A DNA stretch of 64,000 nucleotides, taken from assembly GCA_002724185.1 (NCBI GenBank), contig PBOB01000061.1, forward strand, positions 1 to 64,000. The letters run 5' to 3'. The notes under the pieces were generated by a model, which saw only the letters and a program-made list of their open reading frames with translations, was not told where the DNA came from and ran no database searches. Origin of the DNA: Acidiferrobacteraceae bacterium. Its GTDB lineage: Bacteria > Pseudomonadota > Gammaproteobacteria > Arenicellales > UBA868. Shown piece by piece: positions 8,062-16,499 of the stretch (position 1 is the first letter of the stretch; every line of letters begins with the position of its first letter). The position numbers and the translations under genes were made by a program.

Positions 8062-10662
8062 ATGAAAACAAGTGATATACGCACGTTGTTTCTTGATTAT
8101 TTTGAGGGTCGTGGACATGAAATTGTCCCAAGCAGTTCGTTAGTGCCTGATGACGACCCCACGTTGCTATTTACCAATGCGGGTATGGTCCAGTTTAAGG
8201 AAGTATTTTTGGGTCGGGAAAATCGAGAGTGCGCGCGGGCAGTAACAGATCAGCGCTGTGTTCGTGCCGGTGGAAAACACAACGACTTGGAAAATGTTGG
8301 TTACACGGCTCGACACCATACATTTTTTGAAATGCTTGGTAATTTTAGTTTCGGAGATTATTTTAAGAGAGACGCAATTGGGTATGCTTGGGAATTGTTG
8401 ACAGATGGTTTTGGATTGCCAGCCGATAGATTGTGGGTGACCGTATATGAGGAAGACGATGAGGCAGCCGGTATCTGGTTAGATGAGATTGGAATATCTA
8501 GAAATCGCTTTTCAAGAATTGGCGCGCAAGACAATTTTTGGGCAATGGGAGATACTGGACCATGCGGCCCTTGTAGTGAGATATTTTATGACCATGGCTC
8601 AGCGGTTTCTGGAGGCCCTCCTGGTTCACCTGAATCAGAGGGAGATCGCTATGTAGAAATTTGGAATCTGGTTTTTATGCAATTTAATCGCGACAATAAT
8701 GGTACAGACATTTTGTTGCCACGGCCATCCGTTGATACTGGCTTAGGACTTGAGCGTTTGGCTGCGGTGTTACAGGGTGTTCACAGTAACTACGAGACTG
8801 ATCTGTTTGTCTCATTAATCGCTGCAGCAGCAAATGCTGTAGAGACCGACAAAATAGATGATCACTCCTTAAAGGTTATCGCAGATCACATCCGCTCGAC
8901 TGCCTTCCTAATTGTTGATGGTGTGATTCCATCAAATGAAGGTCGGGGGTATGTTCTCCGGCGTATTATTCGGCGCGCGATACGTCACGGCTATCGATTG
9001 GGCCAAAAAGATCCGTTTCTACATCGTTTGGTTGCCCCATTGGCTGCTGAGATGGGTATGGCATATCCAGAGATTTCCAATAAGCTCCATCATGTAGAGA
9101 CCGTTCTCCAAGCAGAGGGAGAAAGATTTTTGGATACACTAGAGCAGGGACTCCGTATTCTGGATAACGAGATATCAAACTTAGTCGGAAATGTTATTCC
9201 GGGCGAGACTGTCTTCCGGCTTTATGATACCTATGGCTTCCCTGCAGATTTAACAGCTGACGTTGCACGTGAGCAAGGCCTCACACTGGATCTAGCTAGT
9301 TTTGACCATGCTATGAAGGAGCAGAGAGAGCGTGCGAGAGCCGCAAGTCAATTTCAGTCGGCTGATGTCTTGGAGGTTAGCGTAAAATCTCCAACTGAAT
9401 TCTTGGGATATACAACAACTACAGCACCCGGCCAGGTATTGTCGCTATTTAGAGAGAGTAAAGAGGTTGATTCCTTATCTATGGGTGACGCTGGATCAAT
9501 TATCCTCGATAGGACACCATTCTATGCTGAGTCGGGTGGGCAGGTTGGAGATGGGGGGTTGATTGAGACGCAAGACGCAAGTTTTCGCGTAACAAGCGTT
9601 CAATATTTAGGTCAGAAGGTCATTGTGCATACTGGTGTTATGGAGCGCGGCAATGTTTGTTTGGCTGGTAACGTAACCGCTTCAGTAGACCGTGAAACAC
9701 GCAATGCGACAATGGGTAATCACTCAGCAACACATTTGCTAGGTGCTGTTCTCCAAGAAGTTATTGGCAAGCATGTAGAACAAAAAGGCTCTCTGGTGGA
9801 GCAAGATCGTTTGCGCTTTGACTTTTCTCATGGAGAAGCTATTAATCCTGATACTTTAGATGTTATCGAGCGGCGGGTGAATGAAGAAATTCGCAATAAT
9901 CACGAGGTTGTGACGCGCGAGATGCATTTTAATGAAGCAAAAGCTGAAGGCGCTATCGCTGTTTTTAATGAAAAATATGATGATACTGTGCGTGTTGTTG
10001 GGATGGGTAGCTACTCATTAGAGCTTTGTGGTGGAACGCATGTTCAGAGAACAGGTGATATTGGAGCTTTCCGTCTTGTGAGTGAGTCTGGAATTTCAGC
10101 CGGAGTACGGCGCATTGAAGCTATTACAGGAGAATCTGCACGGAAATACACGAGTGAAAATAGCTCTCTGCTTGATAGAGTGGCCAACATAATGCGTACG
10201 AGTGTGATTGAGATTGAATCCAAGGCCAAGCAAATACAGATTCGTATCCGGGAATTAGATCGTGAAGTTAAGCGGCTGCATGAACAGATTGCTATCGGAA
10301 CTGATACATCAATAAGCCCTGAAGTGAAAGATGTTGGTGGTGTTTCTGTTATCGTTCTAAGAAAGGACGATGTTGAGGTGGGTGTGTTGCGCGCACTACT
10401 CGACAAGCTTCGTGATCGATTAGGCACGGGCATCGTTGTTATTGGTGGCATACGAGAGGGAAAAGTAACATTATTGGCGGGAGTGACCAAATCTTTGACA
10501 CACACATATTCAGCAGGCCAACTCATTTCTTATTTAGCACCGTTAGTTGGTGGGCGTGGGGGCGGTAAACCAGAGATGGCTCAGGGTGGTGGTTCGGATA
10601 CTGAAGGGATAGATAACGCGCTTACAGCTGTTACTGGATGGGTCAGTAATCAACAGGAATAG
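8062..10662 (+). CDS. alaS: Alanine--tRNA ligase
   Basis: Class II synthetase of 866 residues with the full AlaRS layout: an N-terminal catalytic core (FLDYFEGRGHEIVPSSSLVP, TNAGMVQFKEVFLG), a tRNA-binding middle, an editing domain with the zinc motifs NHSATHLLGAVL and CGGTHV, and a C-Ala domain ending in GGRGGGKPEMAQGGG. It charges tRNA-Ala and clears mischarged Ser/Gly. The gene lies 24 bp after recX, the usual place in this class. Confidence 0.98.
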   Translation: MKTSDIRTLFLDYFEGRGHEIVPSSSLVPDDDPTLLFTNAGMVQFKEVFLGRENRECARAVTDQRCVRAGGKHNDLENVGYTARHHTFFEMLGNFSFGDYFKRDAIGYAWELLTDGFGLPADRLWVTVYEEDDEAAGIWLDEIGISRNRFSRIGAQDNFWAMGDTGPCGPCSEIFYDHGSAVSGGPPGSPESEGDRYVEIWNLVFMQFNRDNNGTDILLPRPSVDTGLGLERLAAVLQGVHSNYETDLFVSLIAAAANAVETDKIDDHSLKVIADHIRSTAFLIVDGVIPSNEGRGYVLRRIIRRAIRHGYRLGQKDPFLHRLVAPLAAEMGMAYPEISNKLHHVETVLQAEGERFLDTLEQGLRILDNEISNLVGNVIPGETVFRLYDTYGFPADLTADVAREQGLTLDLASFDHAMKEQRERARAASQFQSADVLEVSVKSPTEFLGYTTTTAPGQVLSLFRESKEVDSLSMGDAGSIILDRTPFYAESGGQVGDGGLIETQDASFRVTSVQYLGQKVIVHTGVMERGNVCLAGNVTASVDRETRNATMGNHSATHLLGAVLQEVIGKHVEQKGSLVEQDRLRFDFSHGEAINPDTLDVIERRVNEEIRNNHEVVTREMHFNEAKAEGAIAVFNEKYDDTVRVVGMGSYSLELCGGTHVQRTGDIGAFRLVSESGISAGVRRIEAITGESARKYTSENSSLLDRVANIMRTSVIEIESKAKQIQIRIRELDREVKRLHEQIAIGTDTSISPEVKDVGGVSVIVLRKDDVEVGVLRALLDKLRDRLGTGIVVIGGIREGKVTLLAGVTKSLTHTYSAGQLISYLAPLVGGRGGGKPEMAQGGGSDTEGIDNALTAVTGWVSNQQE

Positions 10663-10728
10663 CTCGACTTTACCCATCAATCTAAATTGTGTTTAATGTG
10701 CCTAGTTGCACAATCTATGAGATAGATA

Positions 10729-12030
10729 ATGGCCTTAGTTGTTGAAAAATATGGTGGGACCTCAGTTGGCACGTTGGATCGCATCGACGCGGTAGCTGAT
10801 CGTGTAGCTCGGTCAAGAGGGGCGGGTGACGATATAGTTGTCGTGGTTTCTGCAATGGCAGGTGAGACGGATCGCCTTTTGGATCTTGCACACAATATCA
10901 AACTTGAGTCTGGAGACGGGAGAGAAGAAAAGGTCGCGCGATCTACCGCAACAACAGGAGTCGCCGCTCGGGAGCTTGATGTGCTTTTATCGACAGGCGA
11001 ACAGGTGACAATTGCGTTGCTCGTTCTGGCGCTGCATTCAAAGGGAATACAGGCAAAGTCATATACTGGCGCTCAGGTGCCCATCCAAACTGATTCCATC
11101 TATGGTAAAGCTCGAATTTTAGATATTGATCCGGCTAATGTTCGAACTGATCTTGAAACTGGCAAAGTAGTCGTGATTGCTGGATTTCAGGGTGTAGATG
11201 TCGATGGAAACATTACAACATTGGGAAGAGGTGGAACTGACACAACAGCGGTCGCAATGGCTGCGTCGCTTCAGGCAGACGAATGTCGTATCTACACGGA
11301 TGTAGAAGGTGTATATACTGCAGATCCACGAATCGTGCCGAACGCACGTCGTCTTGAGCGTATTACTGCGGAAGAAATGTTGGAGTTAGCAAGCCTCGGA
11401 GCTAAAGTGCTGCAGACTCGCTCTGTTGAGTTTGCTGGAAAATACCACGTGCCTTTGCGAGTTCTTTCTTCTTTTGTTGATGGCCCTGGCACACTTATAA
11501 CTCATGAGGTGGGAGATATGGAACAACCCCTAATTGCAGGCATCGCATACAATGGTGATGAGGCAAAATTAACGATTCGTGGAGTTCCTGATCAGCCTGG
11601 AGTGGCTTCTCGAATATTCGGGCCGATCTCAAAGGCGCACATCAATGTGGATATGATAATTCAGAATGTAGGTCTCGATCAAACTACAGATCTTACATTT
11701 ACAGTCAAGCGCGACGAATACGAGACTGCTAGATCAATTTTAACTCAAGTAGCTGAAGATCTTGGAGCACATGATGTTGTCGGTGATAATACTTTAGCAA
11801 AGATTTCAATCGTTGGGGTAGGGATGCGGTCTCACGCCGGTATTGCCTCAACTATGTTCGAAGTGTTAGCTAACGAAGGAATTAATATTGAATTGATTTC
11901 AACGTCTGAAATTAAGGTTTCGGTTGGTATTGCAGACAAGTATCTAGAGTTAGCTGTGAGGTCACTCCACAAGGAGTTCAATTTAGATACGACCCCATTA
12001 GAGGATCCACTGGAGCCTGCTGAGTCTTAA
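10729..12030 (+). CDS. lysC: Aspartate kinase
   Basis: First enzyme of the aspartate pathway to Lys, Thr and Met. The N-terminal kinase domain has VEKYGGTSVG at residues 5-14 and GRGGTDTTAVAMA, and two ACT domains follow (residues ~270-420). It is about 20 residues longer than the Pseudomonas-type enzyme because of a hydrophilic insertion near residues 56-76, just before ARELDVLLSTGEQV. This is a monofunctional kinase, probably feedback-controlled through the ACT pair. It ends the recA block, and a hairpin follows at once. Confidence 0.95.
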   Translation: MALVVEKYGGTSVGTLDRIDAVADRVARSRGAGDDIVVVVSAMAGETDRLLDLAHNIKLESGDGREEKVARSTATTGVAARELDVLLSTGEQVTIALLVLALHSKGIQAKSYTGAQVPIQTDSIYGKARILDIDPANVRTDLETGKVVVIAGFQGVDVDGNITTLGRGGTDTTAVAMAASLQADECRIYTDVEGVYTADPRIVPNARRLERITAEEMLELASLGAKVLQTRSVEFAGKYHVPLRVLSSFVDGPGTLITHEVGDMEQPLIAGIAYNGDEAKLTIRGVPDQPGVASRIFGPISKAHINVDMIIQNVGLDQTTDLTFTVKRDEYETARSILTQVAEDLGAHDVVGDNTLAKISIVGVGMRSHAGIASTMFEVLANEGINIELISTSEIKVSVGIADKYLELAVRSLHKEFNLDTTPLEDPLEPAES

Positions 12031-12067
12031 GAGCAAAGACCAGGAGGCCTTGTTAGGGTCTTTGCTC
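12031..12067. terminator. Hairpin between lysC and the convergent cupin gene
   Basis: Perfect 11-bp inverted repeat GAGCAAAGACC / GGTCTTTGCTC with a 15-nt spacer, starting just after the lysC stop. There is no clear T tract on the plus side. Its position between convergent genes suggests a bidirectional transcript end. Confidence 0.65.
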
Positions 12068-12083
12068 TCATAGATATTATTTC

Positions 12084-12452
12084 TTATCCTTCTTGCCACA
12101 CTGCGTATGTCTTGCCGCTGTTATTGAACTCATAGAGCTCTGCCGCCTCATCTCCTTCTACCCATGCATCATGCCCAGGGGCAAGTGAGTAGGCGTCGCC
12201 TGCTTCAATCACTAATTCTGTCCCATCGTCGTGCCGAACTCGAACAGATCCCTTTAGAACCATGCCAACATGACCAGCTTGACAGCTATTACCACCGACG
12301 TGGGGTTTAATGCAGCTAGACCAGCTCCACCCTGGCTCGACTCTAATTCTTGACGCGGCCACGGAGCCAAAATTTACTGTGGCAGCATGTGTTTTATCAG
12401 GCGTTTTTGCTTCATCCGGATTATCAAAAGATTTTTTTTCGAGACTCGCCAT
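12084..12452 (-). CDS. Cupin-domain protein
   Basis: 122-residue single-domain cupin. The metal-binding motifs are seen in loose form: WSSCIKPHVGG...HVGMVLKG (motif 1) and PGHDAWVEGDEAAELYEF (motif 2). The spacing of the beta strands fits small conserved cupins of unknown substrate. There is no signal peptide. It converges on lysC and is probably monocistronic. Cupins catalyse or bind too many things for a function to be given. Confidence 0.8.
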   Translation of the reverse strand: MASLEKKSFDNPDEAKTPDKTHAATVNFGSVAASRIRVEPGWSWSSCIKPHVGGNSCQAGHVGMVLKGSVRVRHDDGTELVIEAGDAYSLAPGHDAWVEGDEAAELYEFNNSGKTYAVWQEG

Positions 12453-12765
12453 CGTTATACCCTCCCATAAAGTGTGTTTAGCGCAATTTACTGCATTATC
12501 GTATGTAGGAATATGCCGAATCAGCGTAACATAAGTATTCAGAGCATTAAAGAAAAATAGTGATTTTATTTGTAAATAATAACTTTATTTGGGAATTACA
12601 GATGGGTGAGTTTTTAGATTGATAGCTGTTTTCTAGTGTCTATGCACAACTCAGCAGATTTCGGAGATGCTGCTATCAGAAGGTTCAATAATTCTAGATC
12701 CATGTGAAGACTGATATAGCTAGAATCGACAATGTGATGAGCGCTGAAACAGAAATGTATTTATC

Positions 12766-13058
12766 TCAGCCTCTACGTTTACTAGTATGCACAGTTGCAA
12801 ATAAAACAATAACACTAGTACTAAGGGCGAGTAATAGCATTCGAGCTTCACCTGCTAGAAAGTTTCTACAAGAGAGGGCTATTAGTCCGATAGCAATTAC
12901 ACAGGATTGAATTACAAGGCGCCCTGAAGAGCCAATTGTTTTCTTACCTGCAAGCTCGCCGAAAGATATTTGTTCACGATCTTCGGAATGACTGCAGAGA
13001 GCATATCAGTTACGATCAGAATGGTACCGCTAATCGTTAGCAATACCAGTGTGTTCAT
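12766..13058 (-). pseudogene. Possible broken small membrane protein gene
   Basis: On the minus strand an ATG at 13058 opens MNTLVLLTISGTILIVTDML, a clear membrane helix. That frame then goes on as unconvincing sequence to a stop near the middle. The adjacent frame becomes protein-like from about 13010 (EQISFGELAGKKTIG) and runs through another hydrophobic stretch to a stop at 12768. Together they would make a protein of about 97 residues with two or three helices, broken by one frameshift. No family is recognised. This is an inference from composition only. Confidence 0.35.
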
Positions 13059-13165
13059 GCATGACCGAGGCTCTTGCAGTTTTCTTGCTCAATCATATCG
13101 ATAGAAACACTAGACCTTGATGTAGTCCAATAGCTTGGGGTTACACTCTAGTCTGTTAATCATAC

Positions 13166-13194
13166 TTTACATTAACTGCTAATATGGGTAGTAT
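13166..13194 (+). promoter_or_regulatory. Sigma-70 promoter of the metZ leader
   Basis: A -35 box TTTACA (13166-13171), a 17-bp spacer and a -10 box TAGTAT (13189-13194). The expected start is near 13201, which is exactly where the SAM-II aptamer begins. Confidence 0.7.
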
Positions 13195-13201
13195 ATGTCG
13201 T

Positions 13202-13254
13202 ACAGCGCCGATTTGACTGCTTGCGGGCGCTAAAGAAATACGGCTAAAACGTGG
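13202..13254 (+). promoter_or_regulatory. SAM-II riboswitch (metA-type) upstream of metZ
   Basis: The leader holds a P1 stem AGCGCC (13204-13209) with GGCGCT (13226-13231) enclosing a 16-nt loop that begins GATTTGAC and ends TTGCG. After P1 comes the tail ending GGCTAAAACG (13242-13251). These are the conserved SAM-II elements (GAUUU loop start, UUGC before the 3' side of P1, GCUAAA tail) in the right order and spacing. The class binds S-adenosylmethionine as an H-type pseudoknot and turns methionine genes down. It is followed directly by a terminator and then metZ, a methionine biosynthesis gene, so context supports the call. Confidence 0.85.
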
Positions 13255-13289
13255 AAAACCCGCGCCAGCGTAAGCAGCAGCGGGTTTTT
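13255..13289 (+). terminator. Intrinsic terminator in the metZ leader
   Basis: Stem AAAACCCGC / GCGGGTTTT (13255-13263 with 13280-13288) followed by T's. It lies between the SAM-II aptamer and the metZ start, so it is likely the expression platform: transcription would stop here when SAM is bound. Its A-rich left arm is next to the pseudoknot tail. Confidence 0.75.
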
Positions 13290-13325
13290 GCATTATCAGA
13301 ACTTTTAAGGCTAGGTAAAATTAGA

Positions 13326-14519
13326 GTGAGACAATCAGATAATTTCGTAAGCAACGAGACTCTCGCTATTAGAGCCGGACAAGTTCGAACTATGGAAGGA
13401 GAGCATAGCGACCCAATATTTGCGACTTCCAGCTATATTTTTGAAAATGCAGCACAAGCAGCCGCAAGGTTTTCTGGTACAGAATCAGGTAACGTATATT
13501 CACGATTTACGAATCCTACAGTGAGGGCGTTTGAGCAGCGCCTGGCAGCTTTAGAGGGCGGCTTATATGCAGTTGCTACAGCGTCAGGTATGTCGGCTAT
13601 AACTTTGTTGCTCCTATCGTTAGTGAAAGAGGGAGACCATGTAGTTTGCTCTAATGAAGTTTTTGGATCGACTATCTCTGTATTTGCAAAGGTATTGCCG
13701 CGATTTGGTATTGAGGTAGAGTTTGCTCCTGTTTCTGATGTCCGAGCATGGCAAAGCGTGGTTCGTGCCAATACGAGACTCTTATTTATTGAGACACCTA
13801 CTAATCCATTATGCAATATCAGCGACATTAAGGCGCTATCTGAAATAGCTCATGATATCGGAGGTCTCTTGGTGGTAGACAATGCGTTTTGTACTCCGGC
13901 CTTACAGAAACCCCTTGCATTAGGGGCGGATATCATAGTGCACTCGGCGACAAAATATCTAGATGGTCAAGGGAGATGCGTTGGAGGAGCTGTCGTCACT
14001 AGCAATGAAGAGATATATCAGAAAATTTTTAAGATGTTGCGAATCACAGGTCCCGCAATGAGCCCCTTCAATGCCTGGGTTTTTCATAAGGGGCTAGAAA
14101 CGTTACCGATTAGAATGCAGTTACACTCAGACAATGCTGAGAAGCTAGCAAAATGGTTGCTTACGCAGCCCGACGTTGACCGCGTCTATTATCCGGGTCT
14201 TACTGACCACCCTGGTCACGTACTGGCAAAGACTCAGCAGGAAGGGTTTGGTGGTATTTTGTCTTTTGAGGTTAAGGGTGGAAGAACTGAGGCGTGGCAG
14301 GTCATCGACCGTACAAGTCTAATTTCGATTACAGCAAATCTCGGAGATGTGAAAACCACAATCACACATCCTGCCTCTACTACTCACGCCCACATTACGA
14401 CCGAGCAACGTGCAGCGGCTGGAATCAAGGAAAACCTCATACGTATAGCTGCAGGTCTAGAGGCTGTAGCTGATATCATAGACGATTTGTCACGCGCTTT
14501 CCTCAGGCCTGAACAATAG
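13326..14519 (+). CDS. metZ: O-succinylhomoserine sulfhydrylase
   Basis: PLP-dependent Cys/Met-metabolism enzyme that makes homocysteine from O-succinylhomoserine and sulfide. It has TLAIRAGQ-like N-terminal residues, NVYSRFTNPTV, the PLP lysine in HSATKYLDGQG, and the C-terminal segment that ends IRIAAGLE. An open frame extends to 13251, but that part is the riboswitch terminator. The GTG at 13326 (VRQSDNFVSNE) gives the normal ~397 residues and is the better start. It is a single gene controlled by the SAM-II leader. Confidence 0.93.
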   Translation: MRQSDNFVSNETLAIRAGQVRTMEGEHSDPIFATSSYIFENAAQAAARFSGTESGNVYSRFTNPTVRAFEQRLAALEGGLYAVATASGMSAITLLLLSLVKEGDHVVCSNEVFGSTISVFAKVLPRFGIEVEFAPVSDVRAWQSVVRANTRLLFIETPTNPLCNISDIKALSEIAHDIGGLLVVDNAFCTPALQKPLALGADIIVHSATKYLDGQGRCVGGAVVTSNEEIYQKIFKMLRITGPAMSPFNAWVFHKGLETLPIRMQLHSDNAEKLAKWLLTQPDVDRVYYPGLTDHPGHVLAKTQQEGFGGILSFEVKGGRTEAWQVIDRTSLISITANLGDVKTTITHPASTTHAHITTEQRAAAGIKENLIRIAAGLEAVADIIDDLSRAFLRPEQ

Positions 14520-14572
14520 ATGCCATATTGATGACTGCGGAGATGCATATTTGATTAGACTAGGCAGTGCGT

Positions 14573-14986
14573 ATGTCCAATGGGAATCCCATGTCTACCA
14601 AAGATAATGATTGCTTGTTTTGCAGAGCCTACACAAACCAGTTGATTGCTGAAGATGATTTTTGCTATGCATCCAGGGATAGTTTCCCCGTTTCGACTGG
14701 CCACTCGTTAATTATCCCGAAGAGGCATGTGGCGAATTACTTTGACTTAACTGAATCAGAAGTTATCGCGATCCATAATATGCTTTTGTACACAAAGCAA
14801 TGGGTCGAACTGAATAACAGGGATGTAACCGCATTTAATATTGGTGTAAATGCAGGTCACGATGCAGGTCAGTCTATTCACCACGTCCATGTTCATTTGA
14901 TACCGCGTCGTAAAGGGGATGTTGCGAATCCGCAAGGCGGAGTGCGTGGAGTCATTCCACACAAGCAGCACTATGTTAAAGACTAG
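14573..14986 (+). CDS. HIT-family nucleotide hydrolase/transferase
   Basis: Histidine-triad protein of about 137 residues. The catalytic motif HxHxHxx is present as HVHVHLI within SIHHVHVHLIPRR near the C-terminus, and the N-terminus has the CLFC pair often seen in HIT proteins. Members hydrolyse nucleoside phosphoramidates or dinucleotides. The start is uncertain (ATG at 14573 or 14591; a GTG lies at 14567). It is 50 bp downstream of metZ on the same strand. Confidence 0.88.
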   Translation: MSNGNPMSTKDNDCLFCRAYTNQLIAEDDFCYASRDSFPVSTGHSLIIPKRHVANYFDLTESEVIAIHNMLLYTKQWVELNNRDVTAFNIGVNAGHDAGQSIHHVHVHLIPRRKGDVANPQGGVRGVIPHKQHYVKD

Positions 14987-15052
14987 TTCTTACATTACGT
15001 ATTCCTTATTAGCTTGCTAGATAGCATATTTTCTAGTACGGTGACTGCTATC

Positions 15053-15244
15053 ATGAACGAAAACGTAGAATTTAGTAACGAATTGAATGAGGTGACGGCA
15101 AAGTGGGTTCCTTATGAGGGTAAAGTCTACCTCTATGGCATCGGGGAAGACGAACGTGTACTGGAGGCCGAAACTGCTGAAAGAGCCGAAGAGATTTATT
15201 GGAATTTTGTTTACCAGTTTGAGCAAGGCCACCATGGTCATTAG
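15053..15244 (+). CDS. Small acidic protein, unknown function
   Basis: 63 residues from the ATG at 15053, rich in Glu and ending in a Gly/His tail (EQGHHGH). The frame extends upstream to 15014, but that part is less protein-like. No family is recognised. It lies between the HIT and oxygenase genes on the same strand and could be co-transcribed with the latter. The opposite strand is also open over the same length; the plus frame is preferred for its amphipathic, acidic composition. Confidence 0.5.
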   Translation: MNENVEFSNELNEVTAKWVPYEGKVYLYGIGEDERVLEAETAERAEEIYWNFVYQFEQGHHGH

Positions 15245-15288
15245 CTCAGGATTAGAATAATCTGAATAGTGTATTTCTTGAATGATCT

Positions 15289-16119
15289 ATGAAGCCAATT
15301 GATCTGATTAATCTTGATTTATACCCCCTTGACCGACTAGAGACACCAGCCGGCCATAAACTGGTAACGAGCATCAGAGATAGTTTGGAACTGGATGGAA
15401 GTTGCACACTTCCAGATTTTGTAACTGCCAATGCCCTCCAGGCTATGAGATCTCAGGCTATCTCCCTTGCTGATAAGGCTTATTCGGGACCTACATCTGC
15501 ATCGCCCTATTTTTTCAATTACGATCTCGAAAAAGAGTTAGATATAGATGTGGATCGAAAGCATCCACTGCGACGAAAGGGGAAGAGAAATCTTCGTCAA
15601 ATTGCAGCCGATCTTATTCCAGGAGATCATCTACTTTCTGTTTTGTATTGCTCAGATTTGATGACACAATTTCTTAGCAGGGTACTCGACAAAGAGGTTT
15701 TTCGTAATCAAGATAAATATCAGTCACTGAACATAAGCTTGCAGAATGAGGGCGGCTGCCAGCAGTGGCACTTTGATACTGGTGATATGGTGACAACACT
15801 GCTACTTCAGTCATCTGAGTCAGGTGGAATATTCGAATATTATCCAAGAATACGATCAGAAGACGATGAAAACTTTGAAGAGGTCAGAAAGGTTTTAGAC
15901 GGTATATCGAACCGAGTGAAACAGTTACATCTTCGACCTGGCATGCTAAGTCTTTTTCAGGGTCGTAATTCAATTCACCGAGTTACTGAGATCCGTGGTT
16001 CCACATGTCGCATACAAGCAATTCTTGGTTATGCTACTAGTCCAAATGTAGTTGGAAGCACAAAGTCGAGCATTCTTCATTATGGCCCACGAGTTGCCTT
16101 GAGGGAAAACACGCGTTAA
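15289..16119 (+). CDS. BesD/HalD-related Fe(II)/2-oxoglutarate oxygenase (hydroxylase-type metal site)
   Basis: 276-residue jelly-roll oxygenase similar to the BesD group of free-amino-acid halogenases and hydroxylases. The metal motif is H161-F-D163, with the distal H230 in GRNSIHRVT, and Arg near 241 is placed to bind 2-oxoglutarate. The halogenases have Gly in place of the Asp. Here Asp is present, so hydroxylation rather than chlorination is expected. The GGIFEYYPRIRSEDDENF segment is typical of the group. The substrate is unknown; free amino acids are used by characterised members. An orphan SAM-II riboswitch downstream points at its 3' end. Confidence 0.75.
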   Translation: MKPIDLINLDLYPLDRLETPAGHKLVTSIRDSLELDGSCTLPDFVTANALQAMRSQAISLADKAYSGPTSASPYFFNYDLEKELDIDVDRKHPLRRKGKRNLRQIAADLIPGDHLLSVLYCSDLMTQFLSRVLDKEVFRNQDKYQSLNISLQNEGGCQQWHFDTGDMVTTLLLQSSESGGIFEYYPRIRSEDDENFEEVRKVLDGISNRVKQLHLRPGMLSLFQGRNSIHRVTEIRGSTCRIQAILGYATSPNVVGSTKSSILHYGPRVALRENTR

Positions 16120-16125
16120 CGTCTG

Positions 16126-16218
16126 CTAATCGTATTTTACGATGACTTCTGACCGCGCACAGATGGAGGCGTGTCGTTGTATACATCTCCTTACTCCTAT
16201 TAGATTGACTGGACCCAT
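16126..16218 (-). CDS. Possible 30-codon ORF behind the orphan SAM-II leader
   Basis: Minus-strand ATG (16218) with a good ribosome site AAGGAG six bases upstream, encoding MGPVNLIGVRRCIQRHASIC and ten more residues. It is the first ORF downstream of the orphan SAM-II terminator (about 190 nt away) and ends just before the 3' end of the convergent oxygenase gene. No homologue is known to me. It may be a chance ORF; the Shine-Dalgarno site and location are the only support. Confidence 0.3.
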   Translation of the reverse strand: MGPVNLIGVRRCIQRHASICARSEVIVKYD

Positions 16219-16403
16219 AAATTGCTCCTTAATTGTTTTAATTGTGCTGAGAAGTAGAGCCTTATCTGTTCTATGTAGGTTTTCATGACAGTGCATACAT
16301 CTCCGAGTTTAAAGCAAAGATCATTGTGATTTCTATCTCAAAAATGAAGTTTTTATCCGCTCTAGAGTAGGTTTCAAGATTAATAATCAGCACTTTGTTA
16401 GAC

Positions 16404-16438
16404 AAAAAAAACCCACTCCTACTTGCGTAGGTGCGGGT
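16404..16438 (-). terminator. Intrinsic terminator of the orphan SAM-II leader
   Basis: On the minus strand ACCCGCACCTAC, a GCAA loop, GTAGGAGTGGGT (one mismatch, one G-U pair) and eight T's. It is a textbook rho-independent terminator directly after the aptamer. Confidence 0.85.
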
Positions 16439-16445
16439 CGAATTA

Positions 16446-16495
16446 CGTTTTAGCTGTACTTGGTAGAGCGCTCGCAATCAGTCAAATCAGCGCAC
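16446..16495 (-). promoter_or_regulatory. Orphan SAM-II riboswitch
   Basis: Minus strand: P1 GCGCT (16493-16489) pairs with AGCGC (16472-16468) around a 16-nt loop starting GATTTGAC and ending TTGCG. The tail ends with AGCTAAAACG (16455-16446). Loop and tail are nearly identical to the metZ riboswitch at 13202-13254, while the stems differ by covarying bases, so it is an independent functional copy rather than a recent duplicate. No methionine gene lies downstream. The next features are a 30-codon ORF and the antisense side of the oxygenase gene. Confidence 0.85.
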
Positions 16496-16499
16496 GCCA

